Positions 36,411 through 48,000 of a stretch of 64,000 bases of DNA are shown piece by piece (position 1 is the first letter of the stretch; each line of letters starts with the position of its first letter). Origin of the DNA: Phyto melanocephala (Eukaryota > Arthropoda > Insecta > Diptera > Rhinophoridae); contig OW799234.1 of the NCBI GenBank assembly GCA_941918925.1, positions 110,543,884 to 110,607,883 on the forward strand, in the 5' to 3' direction. Under the pieces are notes generated by a model. That model was not told the DNA's origin, did not search any database, and worked only from the letters and a program-made list of their open reading frames with translations. Made by a program: the position numbers and the translations under genes.

Positions 36411-37844
36411 ACTTAACTGGCTGTATTATACAATTGCGGTTTAATATATACCCAAAAATTAAAAAAAAAGGTTTTAACTACCTAATTTGAGCAAAAAAAA
36501 AGTTTTAAAACTATCTGCCTACTTTTATAACAGATGTTTTTAAATTTAAATAAATAAAAAAATTCCAACAGTGATGCCTACCTGATTGGCAGAGCAAAAT
36601 ATTGTTTATTATTTAAAGAAGCAATACAAATATGCATCAAGTAAATTTATTTTACACTAAAATTGTTGCAGTGAAAACAAATTTGGAAACCCTTCTTTAT
36701 TTCTTTTTACATTTTGCACACATCTTTGTTACATACTTTAAAAATGAGAAAAAAAATTTCTCGTTTTCTCTATGAAGTTGTAACAGTTTTCTTCTTATTT
36801 CATCTACAGCGGCAACTTCCGGCAGCCGAACTTAGTTAAATTATTTAAAGTATTATGTAGAAAATATGCTCAGAAAATATGGGTGAGACCATTTTTGATC
36901 ATTTTTAGATATGCTCTATTTTATTTGTTAAAATTACCTTAATATAGGGTGTCTAAAAAGCGGCTACTGCTGAAAAAGAAGGGCATCTGCTAAACATTTT
37001 ACTACTTCATTTAATAAAAAACAAACATACCTTTAAAGGAATACCAAAAGAGTAGTAATCAAACGGCAATGTTTCTGACACTTTAATTCTAAAGTGCATT
37101 TATTTTTTCAAGATCACCCTCGTTTTTTGCTTTTTAAAAAATTATCGACTTTGAGCAGCTCCACAAACTATAATTTTTATGCAATTAAGGAAAAAGATTT
37201 TGAATTGTGATCAGTAAGTAGTTCTTTATACGATGTTTTCATTCATTTCACAAAATTTTGTCATGAAATTTTGTATCTTTGACACTGGTTTTGAGAAAAG
37301 GCGCCACTGTACGCCGTGTTTTATAGTCAAATTTCGACATGTTTTGTTAAGAGAAATGTTGTTTGCATATAAAATTTGTATGAGAAAACAATTTTAAAAA
37401 GGCTAAACACTTCAGTAAATATGCACTCTAAGCAAATATGGTGGCAAATAGACTTACAGCCATGTCACTTCGGTTGTTTAGTGAAAAAAGAGGATTAAGT
37501 AAAAAATTCGGTTAATTATAATATACCATGAGCTAAATATGATATAATGGTAGACATAACAATATTTACATTAACTGCTGTAATTTATCACATCTTACAC
37601 TTTAGAATTTAAAAAAAATCGTCTTAAGTAAAAAATTACAATTTGAGTTTTTGATTGTGTTATACTCAATTTAATAATCTTTCATTTAGTATCAACAACT
37701 TAGGTCTATTTTTGATTAATAATAAATATTTATTGTTCGGTATTAATCGAAAACTGATGTTTGTTACTCAAGAACTTCTTGCCTCACTTCGAGCATATAA
37801 TTTAATTGTTTGACTAAATTTATTAGATCAAATTAAAAGCAAAT
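36411..37844. other. AT-rich spacer, no gene seen
   Basis: It probably includes eroded flanks of the transposase relic to its left. No element ends were located. Confidence 0.4.
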
Positions 37845-37932
37845 ACATATCGTCGTCCGTAAATTATTGTGTTCTATGTGACATATAAAACCTATACATA
37901 TAGAACACAATAATTTACGAATGACGATATGT
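37845..37932. ncRNA. Near-perfect 36-bp RNA hairpin (miRNA-precursor-like or tiny foldback)
   Basis: Bases 37845-37880 pair with 37897-37932 over 36 positions. There are two G-U wobbles, one C-A mismatch and no bulges, with a 16-nt loop between. The length and loop size are in the range of a precursor microRNA, though the stem is longer and tidier than usual. A recent foldback MITE is the alternative. No target duplication was evident. Confidence 0.5.
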
Positions 37933-38796
37933 ACTAAATTCCACTAATTTTTCTTCGTATAATTTTCACAATTCATAGGTTTAAAGAAACCAGCCAAGAG
38001 TTTAACATTTATGTTTGATTGATTGAATACACTGTGCATGAAATTGACACTTTTTTTTCGTGACAAGCTGGGCACCTAGCGTTTTAACATAACTCGGGTA
38101 CGCTAAACCCAGTGGTGCCCTCGGTTTTTTAAGATTGGCTCTGGTTTTCGAGATATACCGTTATTTCGAAAATGGAGGAGGTTGCACCACATATGTTCGC
38201 GTAACTCAAAAACCCTTTAGCTTATTCCAAAAACTTAAAAAACCGAAATTCCGCAATAAAATTTCCTTTAAGAAAAGTAAAACTTCTTTCTAATATCCGT
38301 AGTCGTTTTAGAAAAATATTTTTTTTTTTGAAAAAAAAATTAATTTTTGTATCAAAATTTCGAAATTTTTGTTCTTTAAAAATTCATAAAAAATTAAAAA
38401 ATGCAGCTAGGCTTCTAATTTTTTGCAAACAAATAAAAAACAAAGCTGCTAACAAAACAAGCCATAAATAATTAAAATCTGTTAGCAACTTTTGATTTTA
38501 TTCACAAAAGTCGACAAATTTTAATTAATTTAAGAATTTCATAAAACGCAATATTTGTATGGGAGGCCCCCTAAGGGATGGTGATAAAGGGAAAGTATAA
38601 TTTAAGAAAATGTTAAGAACAAAAAACAATGAAGGTCGGTCATACATTTTATCCCCCTAGGAGTGAATCCTAGGCCTTAGAAACAAATGTTGGGAATGAA
38701 AAATAAAGTTGCGCTGGTCATATATTTGGCCCGTTTAGGGGTATCTCAGGCGCTGCAGGTGCAAAATTTAAGGCTAGGGTTCTACGCGTATAAAAA

Positions 38797-38897
38797 AATT
38801 TTAAATTAGTGACATGTAGCAAAACTGCTTTTAAGCTACTTTTGGAAGAATCAATGAATAAGCGCCAATCTCCAGGATTACATTCATTTTGCATTGT
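38797..38897 (-). pseudogene. Inverted fragment of transposase coding sequence
   Basis: On the minus strand it reads MQNECNPGDWRLFIDSSKSS followed by LKAVLLHVTNLK. This duplicates the segment around the first candidate catalytic Asp, which is present in its proper place at 39835-39930. It lies upstream of the main gene, in opposite orientation, between the extended terminal repeat and the gene's leader. Confidence 0.75.
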
Positions 38898-39112
38898 GCA
38901 ACGGTATTTGGCATGGTTCTTGGAATTAAAAATTAAAACATAGTATTTTTGAATTACCTGTGATTTCAAGTTATTGGCAATAAAATCTACACCTGGAAAC
39001 GGTAGAAATATTATTCGTCCTGGCTTTTTTTTTTTACAAAACATGCGACTAGTACTTTGATTAAAACAATTACAGTATAAATAAGAGTTCCTCATATATT
39101 GAAATATCTAAG

Positions 39113-40758
39113 ATGGGGCCGTGTAAAAAGTTTAATTACTTTTGTTATGTGTGTGGGAAATATAAAAATATACCAAGTCGCCGTAAAATCACTACTGAAA
39201 CAAGTACCTTGTATGAATCATATTTTTCTTTAAGGGTTATATATGGTAAGAGTTGGACACCATCAATAGTGTGTACACACTGCATTTACCATTTAAATAA
39301 GCGGGGAAAAAATGGAGATGCCATGCCATTTGGTGTTCCAATGATTTGGAAAGATCCCATAGTTCATGTTGAAGATGAGTGTAATGCGTGCATAAATTAT
39401 ACAGCGGGTATAAACAGAAGAAAAATGATTTATATGTCTTATACTGAAACAGCATATGCTCGATTTCCGCTGCCACATTCTGATGAAATTACTGTTCCGG
39501 GTAGCCATATACCAACAGAACATATTTCCTCAATAATTCATTCTGTTGAAGCGGATAGACCAGCTACTTCAATGTATCAACCGTCATGCATCACGGTTCC
39601 ATGCAGTCACAATGAAATCACGCAAGATCGTCTGGATATAATGGTACGGCGTCTAAAATTATCTCATAGACAGAGCATTCTCTTGGCAAAAGAGTTAAAA
39701 CGAGCTAATATTTTAGCACCAGGTGTACAAACATACGGGGCTATCAATCGCCATAGACGATTTATGACTTTTTTTAAACCTATTGAGAATAATTCTATTG
39801 CGTATTGTACTGACATCCGCGGATTGGTTTTAACGATGCAAAATGAATATAATCCTGGAGATTGGCGCTTATTCATTGATTCTTCCAAAAGTAGCTTAAA
39901 AGCAGTTTTGCTACATGTCACTAATTTAAAAAGTCCAATTCCGATAGCACTTAGCACAAATACTAAAGAGACATACGCATCAATGAAAAAATAATACAGT
40001 TAATTAAATATGAAGGCCACAAGTGGAAAATATGCGCAGATTTAAAAGTGGTAGCTCTTTTAAGAGGCATGCAATTGGGCTATACTAAAAATATGTGCTT
40101 CATGTGCTTATGGAATACGCGTTTCGATGGCGACCTGAACAATACACGGGATTGGGCTTTACGTGAGGAAAGCAGATTGCATAGAAACAATGTTATTGAA
40201 TTACCACTTGTGTCGATGGAAAAGATTTTGCTTCCTCCACTCCACATCAAACTGGGTATTGTAAAAAATTTTATAAAAGCATTGAGCCCAGATGGTGTTG
40301 CTTTTACCGAATTGCACCGAATTTTTCCACGATTAAGCGGCATGAAAGTAAAAGAAGGTATGAACTCTAACTACTTTATTAAATTAGATTTATATTTCAT
40401 TTCATAATGTTTCTATTTTACAGGAATTCTTAATGGACCGGACATTCGCCGTCTTATGAAGGACCATCAATTTGAGGTTGCATTAAATGATATGTGTGAA
40501 ATCAGTAATAGAAAATGTATTAGGAAATCATCGGTCTGAAAACTGGCGAATTTTAATCAAAAATATGCTAACCGCATTTAAAAACTTAAACGTTAGAATG
40601 TCATTGAAAATACATTTTTTGCATTGCAAGCCGAGTCTGATGAACATGGCGAGAGATTTCACCAAGTAACAGCCAGGCTCGAACACTGGTATAGCGGCAA
40701 ACAACTTGATTCGCTATTAGGGGATATTTGTTGGAATCTGCAGGAGGAAGAAGAATAA
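39113..40758 (+). pseudogene. Broken transposase gene of copy 2
   Basis: It is collinear with the intact gene at 18481-20208 and begins MGPCKKFNYFCYVCGKY. One A is lost in the poly-A after YASMK, giving a stop at 39992-39994. The frame otherwise resumes (KVVALLRGMQLGYTK..) to the same intron position at about 40360. In exon 2 about 20 bp are missing after ALND and about 29 bp before ESDEHGERFH, both shifting frame. The candidate catalytic residues are still encoded in pieces. It cannot supply transposase; the intact copy could in principle act on its ends. Confidence 0.85.
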
Positions 40759-41571
40759 ATTTCTAAATAAAAAATACTTAACAACAAAAAACTTTTAGTT
40801 TGGTTATATAAAAAATTCAAAAATTTCATCTTTTCTGAAAAAATCAAAAGTTGTAGACAGACTTTAATCACAAATAGCTTATTTTGCACCTGCGCAACTT
40901 TATTTTTCATTCCCAACATTTGTTTCTAAGGCCTAGGATTTACTCCTAGGGGGATAAAATGTATGACCGACCTTCATTGTTTTTTGTTCTTAACATTTTC
41001 TTAAATTATACTTTCCCTTATTCACCATCCCTTAGGGGGGCTCCCATACAAATATTGCGTTTTATGAAATTCTTAAATTAATTAAAATTTGTCGACTTTT
41101 GTGAATAAAATCAAAAGTTGCTAACAGATTTTAATCATTTATGGCTTGTTTTGTTAGCAACTTTATTTTTTATATGTTTGCAAAAAATTAGAAGCCTAGC
41201 TGCATTTTTTAATTTTTTATGAATTTTTAAAGAACAAAAATTTCGAAATTTTAATAAAAAAATTAATTTTTTTTTTTCAAAAAAAAAATTATTTTTCTAA
41301 AACGACTACGGATATTAGAAAGAAGTTTTACTTTTCTTAAAGGAAATTTTATTGCGGAATTTCGGTTTTTTAAGTTTTTGGAATAAGCTAAAGCGTTTTT
41401 GAGTTACGCGAACATATGTGGTGCAACCTCCTCCATTTTCGATATAACGGTATATCTCGAAAACCAGAGCCAATCTTAAAAAACCGAGAGCACCACTGGA
41501 TTAAGCGTACCCGAATTATGTTAAAACGCTAGGTGCCCGGCTTGTCTGTTTTTTCAACTAGCACAGTGATA

Positions 41572-42804
41572 TTATTTTATGTTTAAATTTTTCAAAATAA
41601 CATTTTTATAAAATTTAGGTATATAGCTATTAGCAAAATTCAATGATTTATTTACTGGCCGGACCCTAATAAGTAGATATAAAATTGCATATATTTGTAT
41701 GTATACTTGTATGTACTATGAAGTGTTTAAATATTATTTATGTGTATGTTGATACAAGTATTTGTAAGTGCGTATGAGAATAATATTTTACAAAGTTTTG
41801 TTTTTAAATTGCTGTATTTGTGGCCTTTTAACTTGCAGCCTTCTTAATGTTTATGCACTCACAATCATACTTATGCTTTTATACATACATAACTTAATGT
41901 ATATATGTATGGATGTGAACTTTTGTTCATGGGTTAAGATATAATGCTCTTTTTATACGTATATATTGTACATGTGCAAGAGGATGTGTATATCCTGAGT
42001 TGTAATACTTTTGAAATATCCCGTAAGAAGATTTGAAGTATTTAACAGAAAATACGAATGTAGAAATATATTCAACATGCAATCATATAAAAAGAAAATA
42101 ATAATATTTCTTTTTATTAATATAATATTTACAAGCTAAAGAAAAGAACGAGTTACATAGAGTATAATAATTAAGATTATCAGTCTTCCAAAAATGTTGG
42201 GATCATATTAAGAAAAAAAATATGAAGCAATAAAATATTAAAAGGAAAAAAACATTTAAACATGAAACAAGTATTTTATTATTTTCTATATGAATTCCAT
42301 TTACATTAAACTTACACTTTTAACCTTTGGAAGTTTATGCTAGTTTTTAAAATAATTAAGGAGTCACAAAGAATCAAAAAAATTTACGCTACATGGGTCA
42401 GCTCAAAGTAAACTGAATTATTGTTCGAAAACCGTTGTAATTCATAGCAAGAAATCAAGTAATCAGCTTTTAAGATATAAATTTGTATTACAATAAATAT
42501 TTTAATACTTATCGCAACATTATAAAAACAACCAGTTATAAGTAAACTTTTTAGTTACTGGTTACTTACGAGGTACTTGCTTGTCTTTTGTATGCACATT
42601 TTTAAGCGAGACTCGTGAATTTAGGAACAACTTAGGAGTGCCAAATTTTTTATATCCAGCACAATAAAATTTATAATGTTTTTAATAACAGTAATTACTA
42701 TAGAACACTTATATTATACTAAAATATTGTTACAGATTTAAATTTAAATAGTTTAATTTTCAGTATAATTTTATTAGTTTAATTTACTATAGTTTGGTTG
42801 GCTA
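41572..42804. other. AT-rich spacer, no gene seen
   Basis: Only short TATGTA-type simple repeats (about 41690-41720 and 41880-41910) stand out. Confidence 0.45.
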
Positions 42805-42986
42805 GTTGTTCGACTATCATGTTAAGTAATATACAGCAAAGGTGTGTTATTATGTGCAGCCTTATTTAAGGCACATTAATTTTGCCTTCATACTACTAAA
42901 CATTAACATTATGTCTTAATTTAAATGTAACGGCTTTCTAGTAATTTACCAGACCACTACCATGTTACTATAAATAGTCGAACAAC
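42805..42986. repeat. 182-bp segment with exact 12-bp inverted ends
   Basis: It starts GTTGTTCGACTA and ends TAGTCGAACAAC. CTATAAATAG near its right end looks like a TATA box, with ACAGC and CAGTAAACCAGTAGAG following. It lies about 90 bp before the reverse-transcriptase relic. It could be the promoter-bearing part of an LTR remnant, or unrelated to the neighbouring relic. Confidence 0.4.
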
Positions 42987-43077
42987 ACAGCTTTCATAAT
43001 CAGTAAACCAGTAGAGCTTGTTAAGCGTGTGTGAAAGTGAGGTGTAAAACAATAAGTGAAATAAATTAAGTTGTTAA

Positions 43078-44076
43078 GCGTTATTTCGATCGGAAGCAAT
43101 ACGTGCAGATTAATAATCTAAAAAGCGATATGTTGAATGTTGAGTGTGGTGTCCCACAGGGCAGTTGTTTGGGTCCTCTCCTGTTCTCTATTTATATAAA
43201 TGATATATGTAACTTGGACTTAACTAGCCGGTTGTACATGTTTGTTGTTGATGTTTGCCTCTTTTATCCCTACAAATTTGACTTGGCTTTAAAAACAAAT
43301 ATGGAACGGGATATATCTCTAATTTTTTAATTTGCTTTGCCTCTAAACAAACTAGTGTTAAATGCTGACAAAACTAAACTAGTTCGATTTAGACCACAAG
43401 CTGTTAACGGCAATTCTAACATTTATGTCGATGGTAATATTATTTATGAATCAAATTCAGTAAAGTATTTAGGCGTTACGCTGCAAAGTAATCTTGCTTG
43501 GGATTTACATATACGTGAGATAAAAGCCAAAATTGCTCCAGCTATTGGTATAATATATAAGTTGTAATATAAACTTAATAGAGAAACCAAAATCTTGTTA
43601 TATCATGCACTAATACAAAGTCACTTAAATTATATGGCTATAATATACGGCTATAAGAAAACAACAATTTTAAAAACTCTGCAGAGTATGCAAAATAAAT
43701 CGTTAAAATTAATTTACAATTTATCTGTCTTATTCCCAACTTTAACTATTTACCGAGATATTTGTAAATCAATTTTGCCTATTCACGGTTTGTATAAATA
43801 TCAAGTTCTGCTTTACATATTTAAGTCCTGGCGAAATATAGGATATCATACCATCCAATTTGTTCAGAACCAGTCACTTTTAAAGCAAACGCAACCAGCA
43901 GAACCTTAGAGCGTCGAGACGCAGGTTAGAAACCACAAAGCAGCATGTAGAATATATGGGTGTTGTTGAATACAATAGTCTACCAGCAATTTTAAATTAA
44001 ATCATTAATCTAAATGATTTAAATCAATAATCTTAAATCATTTATTGCGAAATCTTGAAACGCTTCTACTGTAATT
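43078..44076 (+). pseudogene. Non-LTR retrotransposon reverse transcriptase relic (CR1/Jockey-like group)
   Basis: One frame runs from RYFDRKQYVQINNLK through CGVPQGSCLGPLLFSIYIND, NKLVLNADKTKLVRF, VKYLGVTLQSNLAWDLHI and SHLNYMAIIYG. It is interrupted by in-frame TAA codons at 43328 and 43565. A shift near 43905 leads into RLETTKQHVEYMGVVEYNSL and LKRFYCN. These are the palm, thumb and C-terminal blocks of a non-LTR reverse transcriptase without an RNase H domain. The catalytic YADD box is replaced by VVDV (..FVVDVCLFY), so it would be inactive even without the stops. Upstream fingers and endonuclease are missing, as in a 5'-truncated copy. The group assignment within non-LTR elements is tentative. 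Confidence 0.82.
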
Positions 44077-45146
44077 AGTCCTTTTCAATAAATTAAAATG
44101 TAAATAATTTTTGTACATGATTTTTTATTTTTATATTTTTTTTAAATGATTTTTATTTTAACAACCAACATAATTTTGAATTTATTTGTACGAGGAATGT
44201 TAATAAAATTAAAAAAAAAAATGCTAAATTGTATGAAAGAATGGAATAAGTATTGCCAGATTTGAAATAACCGCTGGTTCAAACTTAAACTGATAGATGA
44301 CCCACTTTTTAATATTGTGTTACAACTAGAACTTTTTATATGCGTTGGATATTTTCTTGCAAAATTCTACTATATTGATACATACTGCTTGTCACACATG
44401 CAATTCCCCAATTTAATTCAAATATCATACAGAACCACAAATTCCATAGACCATTTTAAGCCACTAACAATATTCCAAAATTAATAGATTATGCTTTCAA
44501 TTGGAGTGGGAAGGCCTATCAAGGTAACATCTTCTAATGTATTCAACGTATCATTAGAGTAATTTATTCTTTCAAAACATTTGTCAATATACACATTACT
44601 TCAATTTAACACAACACATTATATGGGAGGTAAACGTTATAGTGGGGGTGCTACCAACAATGAACGGAAAAGAATATTTGCTAAATTTTATTATCATATA
44701 TCTAATGCTATCGGTTTCATTAGCATTTAGATTTTACTAATAGTAGATTATGTAAGAAGTGGGCGTTAAGGTAGGCCTGTTATAATAATTTTTGCTAATA
44801 AGCTTGACTTAGATATTGCAAAAATCTTCCAAAATCTTTATCCATATGGTAGTTATATGAATCATTATATGAAAGGAAGACGTTAGACTGAGTGTGACAC
44901 CTTTATTTTCTGGACTTGTAATAACATTGTCTGGAAAGGCACTATTACAAATTTTAAGCATGGTTGTCGGTTATGTGAGTTTAAAATTTTTTTAACAGTA
45001 CATAATGTGAGAAATTTAAGAACGATAGATAAAGTAGGACAATATGTGTACGACAATATGTGGAGTAAATTTTCATATTTTTTTGTCTATAGCTCCTTTC
45101 GTAATTTTGAATTTATTTTTTGTTAATATAATTTGTATATATATTC
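44077..45146. other. AT-rich spacer, no gene seen
   Basis: It includes short pieces resembling the second-class DINE body, such as 'tatatgggaggtaaacgtta' near 44621 and 'gtgggcgttaaggtaggcct' near 44760, so part of it is probably a decayed copy. No gene was seen. Confidence 0.4.
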
Positions 45147-45190
45147 ACCCTGAATAAGCTACCCATTGTTTGGTAGCGAAATATTGGTTA
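45147..45190 (+). ncRNA. Hammerhead-like motif at the end of a repeat
   Basis: ACC, then CTGAATA (45150-45156), A, stem GCTACC...GGTAGC (45158-45163 and 45172-45177), GAAA (45178-45181), TATT, then GGT. ACC and GGT can pair as helix I. Deviations from a canonical hammerhead are T in place of the core G8, one extra base before stem II, and almost no helix III. GTTAATAAACAA and GATCTCAAGC follow, as in the other family members. Confidence 0.4.
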
Positions 45191-47660
45191 ATAAACAATT
45201 TTTTATAAAAAAACAAAAAAGTGATCTCAAGCTGAAATAAAAATCAAATATAATCAATTAAAAAAGATCAAGAAATTTTGACCATATATTTATTTATTAA
45301 TTTTTATTTTATTTCTTATCGAGTACGTTGTTCCAAAGTTACGACAAGATGTATGGAGGGAGCAGCATCTTCTTCAAATTTTACAAAAAAAAAAAATATT
45401 AAAAACAAACAGCACCATAGAATGCTGATATGCTATAAAATAAAATAATACTTTTTTAAAAGTATTTAAACCTAAATTTACCTAAATTGTTCAGTCATTC
45501 TCATTGCATATATTATTATTTTTTACTCTTGTAAATTTTTTTATGATGAAAATAAAAAACGTAAAACCAAATATAATCACAGATAAAAGATATTAGAAAT
45601 GTGAATCGGTTTTTTTTAACATCTTCCAAGAATTCCGCTAAGATGTGAGCAAATGTAAAAAAGGCTAAAATACAACATTTACATCTGAGCCAAATCTCGT
45701 AAGTAGTAGATTTTGAGGAAATAACTGGATTTCCTCCGGATTTTTCATACAAAACAAAATCTACTAGATTTTGACAGAATCTACTTAAAATCTTTTTATT
45801 AGATTGTAAATAAATATACTGTTTTGAAAACGAAATCTTGCAAAATGTCAAAATCAGTGGTATAAACGGTATAGATTTTAATAAAGATTTTAAATCAAAT
45901 CTACTAGATTTCGCTCAGGTGTAAATGTAGTATAAGCAACATTTAAATATAAATTTTTAACCATGCATAGCATAGTTCCTGCTGTCTAAAGTAAAAACAA
46001 TTATGTAAAACATGGTATTTGATCATGTAATGTTTATTTCATCAATTAACTATATTTTTTTTTTGTTCGGATTATAATAATTATCATATTTTTTATATAT
46101 TTTTAAATAATATGTATAGTTTAATCTTTCTTTTTGTCATATATATATAGATTTTTATTTATTTAGTTTATTTTACTTGGTATCATTTAAAACTATTTAT
46201 AACATATGCCTTGCTTTATTAGATTATTTTAATATCATTTATTTATTTTTATAAATTTAACACATGCTGAAATCAATACTTTTTAATGACAGTATATATA
46301 TATTTTAGTTATTCATATTTTACACAATAATATTCCAAAAACATTTTTTTATAAATATTTTGTTTGTATTTATTTATTGTTGATGTGTGTAAAATTTAAG
46401 ACAGAGAAGAAGAATTTTAAATAATAATGTTTAAAATAAATTTGTCCTTATTTGTTTAAATAATAGAAAGATAATCATTATTAACGCTACATTTAAATTC
46501 GTTTTACTGTTAATAACATTTTAAAAATATTTTTTGGTATATCCTCTTTTTTTATTAAAACTATAACAAAACATTTTTTTTCAAATAACTTTGAGATTTT
46601 TTAACAATAAATTTACAATATCAATATTTAATTCTACTCAAATTTTTAATAATTAAAGAATACTAAAAGTTATTGAAATACGGAAAATATAAACAAACGA
46701 ACACTGAAAAATGGTTGATAATGTCTCTAGTTTGTAATGAATTAAGGTTTCTTTTGGTTAATATCATTGTTTTATATTTATGCCAGGCTTAGTAATCTTA
46801 GTTATCTTTTTTATGTATATGTACATATTTGAAATTGAAATGCAAGTAAAGAAGGTGTAGATAATAAATATATGAATTATGTATATAAGAGAAATTTTAC
46901 AAGACTTTAAATTTTAAGTTGTTCTCTTTCTTGAGCTTGAGGTCTTTTTTTGTTTTCTATAAGAAATTTTTTTTTAACACACACACACAGTTCCAGAAAC
47001 CCACTACTTAATTTGTAGAACAAAGTCTGGCAAAAGAGGTTTGATAATTAAAAATACAAATTTTTTCAAGTAAGTACACAACATACAAGGTATGTAAATT
47101 AAATCATCAGGTAACCACAGTTTAAACAGTGCTTTTCTTGTTGATATTTTATATTAATTTTTTTTCTAATACACGAGAGGGAGTTGGTTTTTTTATTTTT
47201 GAAGTATGAAGGTTGACAGTGAAATGAGTGAAGAAAATAATAGTCAGCTAACGAATCGAGACTACCTGATGAATAAATTTATATGTATAAAAGTACACCA
47301 TATATATATTTACTTCTACATATACATATTGCACATTTACTCATGTGAAGAATTAAATATAAGCTTGAAGGATTCATAAACAATCTGTTATTAATATTAC
47401 TTTTATTAAAACCTGTACTTAAATATTAAGAAAGTTTATATATTTTGTACTGGTCTTCGAAAAAAAAAAATTGATTTTCATTAAGTAAAATCGTTTCTCA
47501 CACCAAAAGTAATACAAAATTTCAACAACATGTAAAGAGGCTTAAAATAATAAGATAAAAAAATTTTTTGTTTAATATTCGTCGTCAAATTTGGGAATTT
47601 ATCGTTTTAATTCTTCTGAAGTAATTTGTATATTATTGTTAAACTTTAACTGTTTTACTA
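45191..47660. other. AT-rich intergenic stretch, no gene seen
   Basis: Very T- and A-rich, with a TATATATA patch at 46140-46150 and 'cttgagcttgaggtct' at about 46932, a scrap of the foldback family. No coding signal. Confidence 0.45.
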
Positions 47661-47967
47661 CTTTTATTATTTTTATTTTGGCTTTAGTTAATTTTTAATA
47701 CTAAATTTCTAATCATTAAATAAAGAAATCAAATTTTTATTTTTTATTTGTGATAATGAAAGAATATGTTGGAAAAGTAAGTTTAGTTTTGGATTCAACA
47801 CTAAGACATTCCGATCAAAGAGTGCTGATGATGAAACCGTAGCTGGTTTCGAAAATGCATTCCACTCGGCTGTTGTCGGGATTAAAACTCACTTTTCCAA
47901 CATATTCTTTCATTATCACAAATTAGTATTAAAAATGAACTAAAGCCAAAATAAAAATAATAAAAGT
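47661..47967. mobile_element. Foldback-type repeat enclosing a hammerhead-like motif
   Basis: The left arm (47661 to about 47704, then 47748-47783) is the complement of the right arm (47884-47967) over about 80 bases. They share CTTTTATTATTTTTATTTTG, then GTGATAATGAAAGAATATGT and TGGAAAAGT. About 44 bp of extra sequence (47705-47747) interrupts the left arm. The 100-bp centre holds the ribozyme-like sequence. No transposase or target duplication was found. Inverted partial copies with ribozyme motifs would fit a Penelope-like origin, which is inference. Confidence 0.6.
47820..47867 (+). ncRNA. Type I hammerhead-ribozyme-like motif
   Basis: Helix I GAGTG (47820-47824) pairs with CACTC (47863-47867). 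The conserved box CTGATGA is at 47825-47831. Stem II is GAAACC/GGTTTC (47833-47838 and 47845-47850) with loop GTAGCT. GAAA is at 47851-47854. A very short helix III is made by A-U pairs around TGCA. The predicted cleavage site is after TC (47861-47862), just before CACTC. All invariant core positions are present. The one deviation is an unpaired T at 47832 between the core and stem II. Activity is not shown. Confidence 0.5.
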
Positions 47968-48000
47968 CTTCTGAAGTAAGTTAACGATATGGTGTTACTA

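Larger units (their letters stand above)
38030..41568 (+). mobile_element. CACTG-ended long-TIR DNA transposon, copy 2 (rearranged)
   Basis: The element is 3539 bp with CACTGTGC...GCACAGTG ends and a 3-bp duplication ATA at 38027-38029 and 41569-41571. The inverted repeats here are much longer than in copy 1: about 38066-38713 pairs with about 40893-41545, because sequence that is 3'-specific in copy 1 (GGGGGATAAAATGTATGACC and neighbours) also occurs at the 5' end. An inverted piece of the transposase gene sits at 38797-38897. The outermost 30-40 bases at each end match the corresponding ends of copy 1, which fixes the orientation. Confidence 0.85.
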
